The notes beneath the pieces were generated by a model, which did no database searches, was not told the origin of the DNA, and saw nothing but the letters and a program-made list of their open reading frames with translations. Below, one piece after another: positions 26,406-35,528 of a DNA stretch of 64,000 nucleotides. Origin of the DNA: Gammaproteobacteria bacterium. GTDB taxonomy: Bacteria > Pseudomonadota > Gammaproteobacteria > Ga0077536. Position 1 is the stretch's first letter, and each line of letters starts with the position of its first letter. Both the position numbers and the translations under genes were made by a program. The DNA lies in NCBI GenBank assembly GCA_016191285.1, contig JACPPA010000012.1:248001-312000 (forward strand), written 5' to 3'.

Positions 26406-27674
26406 CTACTGCTGTCCGCGGATATAAGCCGCACGGACCTCGTCAGCGATAGCCGCAATTCCCCGTTGCAACGTTGCTTCGGGCTGCGCATAAGAAATGC
26501 GAATGCATTCCTCCAGATGTTTCGACGCCCCAGAGTGACCAGGTCCGAAATGATGTCCTGGAATCACGAGGACTCCGCGCTGCTTCAGGCGCTGATAAAG
26601 CGCTTGCGCCGTTATCGGTAATCCCGCAAACCAGACCCACAAGAAAATTGCGCCATCCGATTCGTGGATTCGATAGTCCAGGCCCACAAACGCCGCATCG
26701 CAATACGCGATGGCTTGACGCGATTTCGTGGCATAAAACGGGCGAATGATTTGCTTTGCAAATACTGCAAGCTGATCGTCCACCAAGAGGTCCAGCACCA
26801 ACCGCGCGCCCAGGGAATTATTGGCTAGGGCCAGCGTGGCATTGGCGCTGATCAAGACATCGATTAACGCTTCGTCGGCAACCACCATGCCGGTTCGCAA
26901 CCCCGGCAAGCCAAGTTTTGAAAGGCTGAAACAGGCCACCAAATGTTTCGACCAGCGTGGCGGCGACAACTCTGTCGGAAATAGAATTCCGGGCAGTGGA
27001 TTCCCGTAAGCATTATCCAAGATCAGCGGAATATCGCGCGCTTCAGCCAGACGCAATAACCACTCTAAGTCCGCGTTGCTGATGGCGTTGCCGGTCGGGT
27101 TAGTCGGTCGGCTAATGCAAATCGCGCCCACTGTCCCGTCGAGTTGCTCCAGCGCCACGGTGTCCAACGAATAGCGAAAGCGATGGTCGCCGGTCAGTGC
27201 GATTTTCGACGGCACACTGAAAATGGCGTCCGCCTCCAAACACAAATCGGTATAGCCGATATATTCCGGCATCTGTGGCAACAGGATTCGGCGTTTTTCG
27301 CCGGTGGCATAGGCGCCAGAAAATGCGTTAAAGAGCAGGAAAAAGCTTGCCTGACTGCCAGCGGTACAGAGCACGTTAGATGCGCTAATCGGCCAGCCGC
27401 AGTGAGCCGATAGAAATCGCGCGAACGCGCGGATAAATGGCTGGTTACCTTGTGGCGAATCGTAAGCTGCGAACGTATTATCCAACTCACGTGCCGTGGC
27501 TAGTTCGCGCAGTTTGTTACTGAACCAGTCGTGTACTTCGGGAATGCGGCTGGGATTTCCACCCCCTAGATTCAGTATCTCAAGATCGCTGTGTTGCAAC
27601 TGTCCAAGATCATCCATAAGTTGCCGCGTACCACTGTGGCTAGCAAATCGTTCAGCGAACTTTGAAAATCGCAT
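26406..27674 (-). CDS. avtA: Valine--pyruvate transaminase
   Basis: This is a PLP-dependent fold-type I aminotransferase of 422 residues. It begins FSKFAERFASHSGTRQLMDDL, has LNLGGGNPSRIPEV, and carries the PLP Lys in SLSKLGLPGLRTG (Lys253), with NPTGN and LDNAYGNPLPG around the cofactor. This pattern is that of AvtA, which interconverts valine and pyruvate with 2-oxoisovalerate and alanine. It stands alone, converging with the upstream PilZ-like gene. Confidence 0.93.
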   Translation of the reverse strand: MRFSKFAERFASHSGTRQLMDDLGQLQHSDLEILNLGGGNPSRIPEVHDWFSNKLRELATARELDNTFAAYDSPQGNQPFIRAFARFLSAHCGWPISASNVLCTAGSQASFFLLFNAFSGAYATGEKRRILLPQMPEYIGYTDLCLEADAIFSVPSKIALTGDHRFRYSLDTVALEQLDGTVGAICISRPTNPTGNAISNADLEWLLRLAEARDIPLILDNAYGNPLPGILFPTELSPPRWSKHLVACFSLSKLGLPGLRTGMVVADEALIDVLISANATLALANNSLGARLVLDLLVDDQLAVFAKQIIRPFYATKSRQAIAYCDAAFVGLDYRIHESDGAIFLWVWFAGLPITAQALYQRLKQRGVLVIPGHHFGPGHSGASKHLEECIRISYAQPEATLQRGIAAIADEVRAAYIRGQQ

Positions 27675-27762
27675 GCTGTAACCTCGTTGCGATGGGCCTG
27701 CTGCGGTGGATAGTTTCTAAGTCTAACCGCTCTCGACATAGGCTATAGTGGCGCACCCTTCA

Positions 27763-28110
27763 ATGCCGAAGCGAATAATTTCCGTGCCGCGTGGATATCT
27801 CGAAAAGCTCGGCGTTTTACGCAGTCTATTGCTGGCGTCGGCACTGGTGATTACTGGAATGGGGCCCTTTGTTGATGGCACGGCTGATCTACATAGTTGG
27901 CGAATTTTCCCAACCGTCATCGCCCCGACCCTCATGGTGATTCTGGCGTTTTCAATTCCACTCGATATGACGATGTTGCGGATCTTCATGTCCGATTCGA
28001 CGAACAACGAACGGCAGCGCCTTGGCTTCGTGATCCGCGTCGAAGCGATTATCTTGGTCGTGATGCTTGCAGCTTGGTATCCGTTTGTCCTCAAGGTCTT
28101 CGCCTTATAA
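27763..28110 (+). CDS. Hypothetical membrane protein, about 115 residues
   Basis: Three hydrophobic segments (LLLASALVITGMG, VIAPTLMVILAFSIPLD and AIILVVMLAAWYPFVL) suggest a small inner-membrane protein. I do not recognise a family. A -10-like TATAGT at 27744-27749 overlaps the possible GTG start at 27748. If that hexamer is real, translation must start at ATG 27763, only a few bases after the transcript start. The gene converges with glycerate kinase. Confidence 0.6.
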   Translation: MPKRIISVPRGYLEKLGVLRSLLLASALVITGMGPFVDGTADLHSWRIFPTVIAPTLMVILAFSIPLDMTMLRIFMSDSTNNERQRLGFVIRVEAIILVVMLAAWYPFVLKVFAL

Positions 28111-28149
28111 GCAGCGCGTGTCACATGCGCCGATGCTTAGCGTCGTGAG

Positions 28150-29313
28150 TTAACAACCTTCCTTGCCAGCCAACCGGAAGCCTAGCTTAATCCAGCAACC
28201 GATTCTTTCCGCAGCATCCTGAACTTGGGACTCCGCGTCCTTCAAAGCCGTCTCGAGTGACATCGGACGGGCCACGGCGGAAGCCAGCGCAGCAATGCCG
28301 CGGCGTAGTACCTGGCGCGAGTCAGAAGTCAACGCACCCCCGAGCGCGACGACTGGAACTCCCACTCGGCGCGCGAGCGTTGCCACCGCCGCCGGTACTT
28401 TACCGAACATCGTTTGTGAATCGATTTGACCTTCGCCGGTGATGACCAACGCCGCGCCGTGCAAAATTCGAGGAAGATCGACTAGTTCCATCACCAGATC
28501 CGCACCTGGCCTTAACTTACCGGCGGCAATCGCCATCAAGCCACCACTCAGGCCGCCGCCTGCGCCGGCGCCGCGTTTAAGCATGAATTTGCACTGGGTC
28601 GCTTGCTCCAAACGCACTCCAAATTGGTGAAGATTGGCGTCGAGAGCCACCACCATTTTCGAAGTCGCGCCTTTTTGCGGCCCGTAGATCGCAGCGGCGC
28701 CCGTCGGCCCTACCAATGGATTGCGCACATCACAGGCGATGATGACTTCGACTTCTGCTAAGCGTGGCGTCAATTGGGATAAATCGATCCGCGTGATCCT
28801 GTCAAGCATGCCGCCATAGGCGTGATTATCGATTAAGCACTCGTCGCAATCATAGAATCGTGCGCCAAGAGCTTGCATCATGCCGGCCGCACCGTCGTTG
28901 GTGGCTGAGCCGCCAACGCCAACAATCAGGCGCCGTACCTCGTGGGTTAACGCATGTCGAATAAGTTCACCGGTCCCGTAGGTCGTCGTCAGTAGTGGAT
29001 TGCGCGAATTAACGGGCACCAGCGGCAAACCTGATGCCGCGGCCGTTTCCACGACTGCCGTGGCGCGATCGCCAAGAATCCCGAACGTGGCGCGCACCGG
29101 TTCACCAAGCGGACCCGTCACCGTGCGGCGATAAATTTTCCCCGCCGTCGCCGCCACGAGCGCGGCAGTTGTTCCTTCACCGCCGTCGGCTAACGGTACT
29201 TTGACGAGTTCGGCCCGCGGCAGCACGTGGCGCAAGCCGCGTTCAATCGCGTTCGCTACCGCGACTGCGGACAGACTCTCTTTGAAGGAGTCGGGCGCAA
29301 TGACAATTTTCAT
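28150..29313 (-). CDS. Glycerate kinase (GarK/GlxK family)
   Basis: The 387-residue protein begins MKIVIAPDSFKESLSA and has PLADGGEGT, VGVGGSATNDG and GAGAGGGLSGG motifs, all typical of the GarK/GlxK family that makes 2-phosphoglycerate from D-glycerate. Length fits the family. It lies 28 bases downstream of the lhr helicase gene on the same strand and may be cotranscribed. No glyoxylate carboligase or tartronate genes lie nearby. Confidence 0.93.
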   Translation of the reverse strand: MKIVIAPDSFKESLSAVAVANAIERGLRHVLPRAELVKVPLADGGEGTTAALVAATAGKIYRRTVTGPLGEPVRATFGILGDRATAVVETAAASGLPLVPVNSRNPLLTTTYGTGELIRHALTHEVRRLIVGVGGSATNDGAAGMMQALGARFYDCDECLIDNHAYGGMLDRITRIDLSQLTPRLAEVEVIIACDVRNPLVGPTGAAAIYGPQKGATSKMVVALDANLHQFGVRLEQATQCKFMLKRGAGAGGGLSGGLMAIAAGKLRPGADLVMELVDLPRILHGAALVITGEGQIDSQTMFGKVPAAVATLARRVGVPVVALGGALTSDSRQVLRRGIAALASAVARPMSLETALKDAESQVQDAAERIGCWIKLGFRLAGKEGC

Positions 29314-29341
29314 CGACTAGGCTACGCCGACAGAATTCGCG

Positions 29342-32300
29342 CTAGCGTGGCCCGTAGCGTTGCAGGCGACGATTCGCCTCCACTCCACTCAACGCCGTGC
29401 GAATTCGCATTTCACTCCCGGCGCCCAAGGATTTAAGAATTCGCACATCCAACCCAATTTGCACGCCCACCGGTTCGCCATCCTGAAAGGCGATCCGACC
29501 GCCTAACGTCGCCGGGATGCGCACACCCGGCGTGACAATGCCAACAAGATTCAATGGATCCGCGGTACTGATCGCGACGATTACTCCCGACCCAGGTTGT
29601 GCGCGCAGACGACGCAACAACTCGAGCGCTTCCGGCAATGCGAATTGCTCACCAGAGAATCCGTCGACAAAACGCCCGCCACGAATTTCGCCGCGCGCTT
29701 CCAAGCGACGCAGACACCGCAATATTTCTCGCCACCGCCCGAGACAAAGTTCGCGTTCGAGAACCCGGCGAAAAATCACTCCATAGCGCCGTAACAGCGT
29801 GCGCGCGAGATTTTCGATGAAGGCATCATGGTCCGCGCCTCGTGCCGCGAGCGGCGTTGCCACCTTGATCAGATCCCAGCGCCCAGTGTCTTCGATGCTG
29901 GCGCTCGACACCCGTCGTCGTCGCGCGCCATTCAATGGTCGGCGCTTTGCGCTTGGGGTGAGCAACACGCGTAAGCCAATGAAGCTATCCGACGTGACCC
30001 AGCCCTCCGCGACCAATTCGCCGAGTGCCGATTCGCATTGTGATTTCAGCAACCCGGTGCCGAACGCAATGTCGTCGTAAAAAGACGCACGCTGCGTTTT
30101 GAGACACCGCCAAACCCGCACCGCGTTCGGACTCATTAAGGCTTCCTGAGCATCGGTGCCGGCACCGATGCGTTGCCAGGTGGGAAGCATCGCTCGCGGC
30201 AAAATCACGAGTGGCATCGCCTTAACTGGCCCCGCTGAGCGGCCGGTGCCTTGTCGCGGCGACAGCCGCAGCCAGGCAAAGCGCCCCGACGTGGTTAGCT
30301 GTTCGAGATAGTCACCCGAATAGTCGCGCACTCGCAGCGGCAAAATAGTCGCTTCCCATGCCGCCGCGGGCGCTTCGAATCCGGCGAGTTGTTCGAGGAC
30401 CTGCTGCGTGGCTTGTAAGCCCTCCACCTGAGCGGTGGGCGCCACGTACTGCCATTCGAAGAGGAAACGTAGATAGCAAGCCGCCGCTACCGGCTCGATC
30501 TCGGCGCGCAGGCGATTGAGCGTGTAGCGATGAATACGCGCGAGCAGCCGACGGTCGCACCATTCAGACTCCGTGTCATCACCTTGGAGGTAGTGTCCAC
30601 GTAAAACAATGCCAGCGGATTCCAGCGTTAAGAGCGCGTGTTCCGTTTCCGCTCGACTCACGTCAATTTTTCGCGAAAGCACCGACGCGGTGATGGGTCC
30701 ACAAACTTCGAGCCAACCACGGACAACAATCGCGATTGCGTCGGCCCGCGACACTACCGGATGCAACGCATCCGCATTGATCTCAGGAATTCGCACCGTC
30801 GCGGCACGCGACGGCCACAACACCGTCATTAACGGAGTGTTTTCAGCGGCCATCCACACCGTGCTCAGCCCGTTGTCGAGCGGAAGCTCGACCACCCGCG
30901 AGAGCAGCGCGCATTCGGCGAAATAGCCGCGCAGTTGGCTTAATGTTTCGGCGGCGCCGCTTTCGCCAAACGAGACTAAATCTTGCGGGTTCACAACACC
31001 GAGCAGCGATAACGCCTCGTGTAATTCATCCGCCGAGCGCGGCGCGGGCCATACTTCCGATTTAACGCGCGCAATCGCCGCCGGATTAAGCGCGCCTAAA
31101 TCGCTCGCCGTGGTCGAGTCCAACCAGCGTCGACTGTGGACGGCTTGCGTGCGGCGTTCCTCCAGCGGTGCGTCGTCCAGAAAGGCGTAAGGATTGGCAT
31201 TAAGAACGGCCTGCGCGAACGGCGAAGGTTCGGTGAGATCGCGCGCGAGCAGTCGTTTTTCGCCGCCGGCTATCGCCGTGAGTAAGCGTTCCAGTCCTGC
31301 AATATCCATCGCTTCGTTCAAGCAATCCGCGACCGCTTGTTGGACTAAGGGATGATCGGGGATCTGGCGCGGGCCGTGTAAATTTTCAGCGCACGCGAGC
31401 TGCTCAGGAAAAACCAAACCAACCAGATCTTCGGCCTGCATACGCAGCAACCGCGGCGGCGTCTTACGTCCAGCGCGATAGCGCATGATGGCCAAAGCGC
31501 AGGCGGCAACCCAGCGCCAGCGGACGGTGAACATCGGCGCGTCCAACAGCGCCTGGGTCAACACATCGCGCACGGTATTCGGATTAAGAAACCGCCACAC
31601 GTCGTCGAGCGGAAAACTATGCATCGCACCCAACGAAATCACGATGGCATCCTCTACCGCAGCGGCCTGTAGTTCGAAATTAAACTGACCGCAAAATCGC
31701 TTCCGCAAGGCCAGCCCCCACGCGCGATTGATGCGCGCGCCGAACGGCGAGTGGATAACCAATTGCATGCCACCGGATTCGTCGAAGAACCGTTCGAGGA
31801 TCAGTGTCTCTTGAGTTGGCATCGCCGTCAGCGCGCGATAGCCGCTCAATAAGTATTCGTAGATTTGTGCCGCCGCCTCCCGATCGATTCCGATTTCATC
31901 GGTTAGCCAGGCTTCGATGCCGGGTTGGCGTGTATCGCCGCTATTTGCATCAACGCGTTCGGCGAATTCGGCGCGTAAGCGCGATACCGCTAACGAGAGC
32001 TCGGCGCTGCGCGCCGGCGCTTCGCCCAGCCAGAACGGGATATTCGGTGGTTGCCCGGCGGCGTCGGCCACGCGGACCGCAGCCGAATCGACTTTAAGGA
32101 TCCGCCACGAATTATTCCCCAGCTGAAAAATGTCACCCGGCAGGCTTTCAATCGCAAAATCTTCGTTGACGGTACCGACCATGTGACCACTTGGTTCGAC
32201 CAACACCTGGTAGTCGGCTGTATCCGGGATCGCGCCGCCGCAGGTCACCGCCACGAGCCGTGCGCCGGGTCGCGCACGCACCACGCCATTAATACGATCG

Positions 32301-33715
32301 AGATGCAGATGCGCACCACGCTTACCGTGCGCAAAGCTATACCCATCAGCCAGCATGGTAAGTACCGTTTCGAATTCTCTCCGCGCGAGCGCGCGATACG
32401 GATATGCGCCGCGCACCAGATCAAACAACTCGCCGATCCCATAATCACGACACGCCGCTTCAGCGACGATTTGTTGCGCCAGGACGTCGAGCGCCGGACC
32501 CGCAATTTCAATCGCGTCGATCTCGCCGCGCCGGGTCATGTCGAGCAAGGCCGCGGATTCCACCAGTTCATCGCGTGTTTGTGGAAATAAGCGACCCTTG
32601 GCGATTGCGCCAAGTCGATGGCCGGACCGCCCGATGCGTTGCAAAAGTCCAGCGAGACTCCGCGTCGTGCCGATCTGGCACACCAGATCGACCTCGCCGA
32701 TATCGATGCCGAGTTCGAGTGACGCCGTGGCGACCAAGGCCTTCAGTTCACCTGACTTCAAGCGCTGTTCGGCATGCAAACGGAGTTCGCGCGCCATGCT
32801 GCCGTGATGCGAACACACGGCATCGGCGCCAATGCGATCGCTCAGCGCTTTCGCGACCCGCTCCGCCATGCGTCGCGTATTGACGAACACCAACGTCGTG
32901 CGGTGCGCGCGAATGAGCTCCGCGATTCGCTCATGATTTTCCCCTGCCGCGTCGCCGGAGAGTACGGCTTCGAGCGGCGCACTGGGTAATTCAATCGCGA
33001 GATCGCGCGCACGCCCATGTCCCTCATCGACGATTTCAAACGCCGGCGTCGCGTCAGTTGCCGACCCAATCAGAAATTTCGCGATCTCGTCTAGCGGCTT
33101 TTGCGTGGCCGACAATCCAACACGCAAGGGCCGCGCGGCGGTGAGCGCCGACAAGCGCTCGAGCGTCAGACTTAAATGAGCGCCGCGTTTGTTACCGGCT
33201 AGCGCGTGAATTTCGTCCACGATGACCATGCGCGTGGTCCGCAACATGTCGCGACCGCTATCACTTGTCAGTAGGATGTACAGGGACTCTGGCGTGGTAA
33301 CGAGGATGTGCGGCGGGCGCCGCCGCATGAGGGCGCGCAAGGCCTGTGGCGTATCGCCGGTCCGTACCGCGGTACGGATATCGACTGCGCTGTAACCCTG
33401 CGCCTGGAGTTCCGCTTCGATACCGCGGAGCGGCACATCAAGGTTGCGGTTGATGTCGTTGCTTAACGCTTTTAACGGTGATACGTAAACGACCTGGACA
33501 CCGCTCGCTAGCACGCCATCGACAGCTTGCCGAACCAAGCTGTCGATGGCGGTGAGAAACGCGGCAAGCGTTTTACCCGATCCCGTCGGCGCCGCCACCA
33601 AGGTGTGCCGCGCGTGCGCCAAGGCATTCCAGGCCCGCGTCTGACACGCAGTCGGCCCCGCAAAGCTCTGATCGAACCAAGCGCTGACTGCTGGGTGAAA
33701 GCCGAAATCGTTCAC
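29342..33715 (-). CDS. lhr: Lhr-type DEAD/DEAH-box ATP-dependent helicase
   Basis: This large (about 1457-residue) superfamily 2 helicase of the Lhr family unwinds DNA or RNA:DNA hybrids 3'-5' and is tied to repair. Motifs: APTGSGKT (Walker A), VDEIH (Walker B), SATQKP (motif III), ASLELGIDIG and QRIGRSGHR (motifs V and VI). A winged-helix/Lhr core follows, then a long C-terminal extension as in E. coli 'large' Lhr. The frame is open to 33925, but upstream codons cross the divergent IalB-like gene. I prefer GTG 33715 (NDFGFHPAV...). Confidence 0.92.
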   Translation of the reverse strand: MNDFGFHPAVSAWFDQSFAGPTACQTRAWNALAHARHTLVAAPTGSGKTLAAFLTAIDSLVRQAVDGVLASGVQVVYVSPLKALSNDINRNLDVPLRGIEAELQAQGYSAVDIRTAVRTGDTPQALRALMRRRPPHILVTTPESLYILLTSDSGRDMLRTTRMVIVDEIHALAGNKRGAHLSLTLERLSALTAARPLRVGLSATQKPLDEIAKFLIGSATDATPAFEIVDEGHGRARDLAIELPSAPLEAVLSGDAAGENHERIAELIRAHRTTLVFVNTRRMAERVAKALSDRIGADAVCSHHGSMARELRLHAEQRLKSGELKALVATASLELGIDIGEVDLVCQIGTTRSLAGLLQRIGRSGHRLGAIAKGRLFPQTRDELVESAALLDMTRRGEIDAIEIAGPALDVLAQQIVAEAACRDYGIGELFDLVRGAYPYRALARREFETVLTMLADGYSFAHGKRGAHLHLDRINGVVRARPGARLVAVTCGGAIPDTADYQVLVEPSGHMVGTVNEDFAIESLPGDIFQLGNNSWRILKVDSAAVRVADAAGQPPNIPFWLGEAPARSAELSLAVSRLRAEFAERVDANSGDTRQPGIEAWLTDEIGIDREAAAQIYEYLLSGYRALTAMPTQETLILERFFDESGGMQLVIHSPFGARINRAWGLALRKRFCGQFNFELQAAAVEDAIVISLGAMHSFPLDDVWRFLNPNTVRDVLTQALLDAPMFTVRWRWVAACALAIMRYRAGRKTPPRLLRMQAEDLVGLVFPEQLACAENLHGPRQIPDHPLVQQAVADCLNEAMDIAGLERLLTAIAGGEKRLLARDLTEPSPFAQAVLNANPYAFLDDAPLEERRTQAVHSRRWLDSTTASDLGALNPAAIARVKSEVWPAPRSADELHEALSLLGVVNPQDLVSFGESGAAETLSQLRGYFAECALLSRVVELPLDNGLSTVWMAAENTPLMTVLWPSRAATVRIPEINADALHPVVSRADAIAIVVRGWLEVCGPITASVLSRKIDVSRAETEHALLTLESAGIVLRGHYLQGDDTESEWCDRRLLARIHRYTLNRLRAEIEPVAAACYLRFLFEWQYVAPTAQVEGLQATQQVLEQLAGFEAPAAAWEATILPLRVRDYSGDYLEQLTTSGRFAWLRLSPRQGTGRSAGPVKAMPLVILPRAMLPTWQRIGAGTDAQEALMSPNAVRVWRCLKTQRASFYDDIAFGTGLLKSQCESALGELVAEGWVTSDSFIGLRVLLTPSAKRRPLNGARRRRVSSASIEDTGRWDLIKVATPLAARGADHDAFIENLARTLLRRYGVIFRRVLERELCLGRWREILRCLRRLEARGEIRGGRFVDGFSGEQFALPEALELLRRLRAQPGSGVIVAISTADPLNLVGIVTPGVRIPATLGGRIAFQDGEPVGVQIGLDVRILKSLGAGSEMRIRTALSGVEANRRLQRYGPR

Positions 33716-33860
33716 GGCCCCAGCGTATCGCGATCGCGAATTCACGGCCAGCGGTGGACGCCTCACAGACCCTCGTTCGGTGGCTAGCCTGCGCGAGTTC
33801 CGGTAAAGTGCAAACGTCCTTTTTTGGTATTCGCGATCCAAATTCATGAGAGACTGGTCC

Positions 33861-34391
33861 ATGAGAAACTGGCTGGGCTTATGCGCCGCGACCTGCCTCG
33901 TCGGCGTGGTTAGTGGTCTGCCCACTGTGGCCTCGGCGGCCGACGCGGAAACCTACGGCAATTGGACCGCCAAATGTGAAGCAGCCCATGACGGCAAGGA
34001 AGGCGGCTGTTTCCTCTTACAGAATTTGGTCCTACGCGACGGCGGACAACGCGTGCTGCAAGTGGCGGTCGGTTATGTGCCCAATGCCAGTGAGCCCATT
34101 GCACTGTTGAGTCTGCCGCTAGGGATCTCGCTGCCGCCGGGCGTGAGCCTCCGTGTGAGCGACCACGAACCAGTCCAAATCCCGGTCGAACGCTGCGAGC
34201 CCAACGGTTGCCGTGCGGGCTTAAAGCTTAAAGACGATTTGCTCCGCGCCTTGCGCGATAGCACGCAGATCACGGTGGTATTCCATGACGCTCAACGGCA
34301 TCCCATCGAAGTGCCAGTAAAGCTTGAGGGTTTCGCCAAAGGGCTGGACGCGCTGCACGGCAGATCAAGCCCAGCGGCGCCGAAGCACTAA
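33861..34391 (+). CDS. IalB-like periplasmic protein (invasion-associated locus B family)
   Basis: A signal peptide (residues 1-26, ending VASAAD) precedes a beta-rich domain of about 150 residues. It has the family's opening YGNWTAKCEA and paired cysteines (CFLL; ERCEPNGCRAG). IalB proteins are widespread in proteobacteria; a role in host entry was shown only for Bartonella, so the name says little about function here. ATG 33861 follows GAGAG; ATG 33846 is an alternative five codons earlier. The end overlaps the convergent DUF192 gene. Confidence 0.8.
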   Translation: MRNWLGLCAATCLVGVVSGLPTVASAADAETYGNWTAKCEAAHDGKEGGCFLLQNLVLRDGGQRVLQVAVGYVPNASEPIALLSLPLGISLPPGVSLRVSDHEPVQIPVERCEPNGCRAGLKLKDDLLRALRDSTQITVVFHDAQRHPIEVPVKLEGFAKGLDALHGRSSPAAPKH

Positions 34392-34946
34392 CCCATTAGA
34401 CGGACGCCCCGTACGTAATCGCGGCTTAACGGACTGCCGGCCGCCGCCACAATTGGCAAGTCTGTCAATCCGCAATCGAGTTGTCTTGTCGATACCGAGA
34501 TCTGCGGCCTCACCGGCGTTGATTTCCAAGGCGTATCGTACGGGTTGCTGCGTCGAAATAAGCGCGGTAGACAGGGGCGTCGTACCACGCTCGATCTGAA
34601 CCACGCGGCCCGCGGCGTTTAGAAATAAAATATCGAGCGCGAGTGGGGTATCCTTCATCCACATCGCGACCGCGCGCGCGCTCCCGAAGTCAAACAACAT
34701 TCCGTATCCGGCGGTCAAGGTCGTGCGCCCCATCAAGCCCTTGGCGCGCGCTGCTGCCGTGACAGCGAGCTCAGCGTCGAGTTCGATTATCAAACCATCG
34801 CCTCGTTGCAGGACCACCGAACAGGTGATGACGTCGCCACTCGCGTGCGTGAGCGGGGATCCGAAAACCAATAGGCATGCGGCGAGGCGGCGCCACCCGC
34901 AGCGTTTAGCGATGGAGCGCCCTTCATTAAATTGGCGTGTGGACAT
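34365..34946 (-). CDS. DUF192 family exported protein
   Basis: The core matches DUF192: ELAVTAAARAKGLMGRTTL, GMLFDFGSARAVAMWMKDTPLALDILFL, and VQIERGTTPLS. From ATG 34946 an N-terminal hydrophobic segment (AACLLVFGSPLTHASG) predicts export, as for most members. The function is unknown; structures show a small beta-barrel. The frame extends to 35015 but would overlap the divergent SRPBCC gene. The 3' end overlaps the IalB-like gene by 27 bases on the opposite strand. Confidence 0.83.
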   Translation of the reverse strand: MSTRQFNEGRSIAKRCGWRRLAACLLVFGSPLTHASGDVITCSVVLQRGDGLIIELDAELAVTAAARAKGLMGRTTLTAGYGMLFDFGSARAVAMWMKDTPLALDILFLNAAGRVVQIERGTTPLSTALISTQQPVRYALEINAGEAADLGIDKTTRLRIDRLANCGGGRQSVKPRLRTGRPSNGLVLRRRWA

Positions 34947-34986
34947 ATGCTCATGGCTCAACTGCAGTTTTAAAGAGAGGTTGCCG

Positions 34987-35520
34987 ATGATTCGCCGTTT
35001 CATGTTACTCGTCATGGGCCTGTTGCTCGCAATGCCAACGTTGGCTCACGGTCCGTCGCGCCAAAAAGTCATCAAGGACATCACCATCAACGCGCCGCCG
35101 GCCAAGGTGTGGGCATTAATTGCCGATTTCTGCTCGATTTCAAAATGGCATCCGGCGATCGCCAACTGCGTGGCTGATGGCGGCAATGTAGCCGGCGGCA
35201 AACGAACCCTGAGCGTTGGCAAGAAAGACGGTCCGCAAATTATTGAAGAACTGCAGCTCTACGATGCGGCGTCAATGACCTATAAATACAAAATCGTGAA
35301 GACCGACAACGCCGTCCTCCCCGTATCCACGTATGCGTCCTTTCTCGCGGTAGCTGACAACGGCAACGGCACCTCAAAAGTAACTTGGCGCGGCGGATTC
35401 TATCGCGCATTCCCCAACAATAACCCACCGCCGAATTTAAGCGACGAAGCGGCAACCAAGGCAGTCACCAGCGTCTATGAACAAGGCTTGGCGAATCTAA
35501 GGAAACTCGCCGAACAATAA
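34987..35520 (+). CDS. Exported SRPBCC-family protein (MxaD-like)
   Basis: From ATG 34987, with GAGAGG just upstream, a signal peptide (FMLLVMGLLLAMPTLAHG) precedes a START-like helix-grip domain: INAPPAKVWALIADFCSISKWHPAI, then a glycine-rich strand and LSDEAATKAVTSVYEQGLANLR. Exported SRPBCC proteins include MxaD of methanol oxidation systems. The partner beta-propeller gene starts 8 bases downstream. The longer frame from 34723 lies inside the DUF192 gene and is rejected. Confidence 0.83.
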   Translation: MIRRFMLLVMGLLLAMPTLAHGPSRQKVIKDITINAPPAKVWALIADFCSISKWHPAIANCVADGGNVAGGKRTLSVGKKDGPQIIEELQLYDAASMTYKYKIVKTDNAVLPVSTYASFLAVADNGNGTSKVTWRGGFYRAFPNNNPPPNLSDEAATKAVTSVYEQGLANLRKLAEQ

Positions 35521-35528
35521 ATTCCGCC

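Noticed and set aside
29517-33787. Many long plus-strand frames antisense to lhr
   Set aside because: They follow the codon pattern of the helicase gene on the other strand and show no domains or ribosome-binding sites.
33716-33925. N-terminal extension of the Lhr frame
   Set aside because: It overlaps the signal-peptide region of the divergent IalB-like gene and has no domain features; GTG 33715 fits the usual Lhr start.
34723-34986. Upstream extension of the SRPBCC frame
   Set aside because: It lies antisense inside the DUF192 gene, while ATG 34987 has a ribosome-binding site and starts a clean signal peptide.
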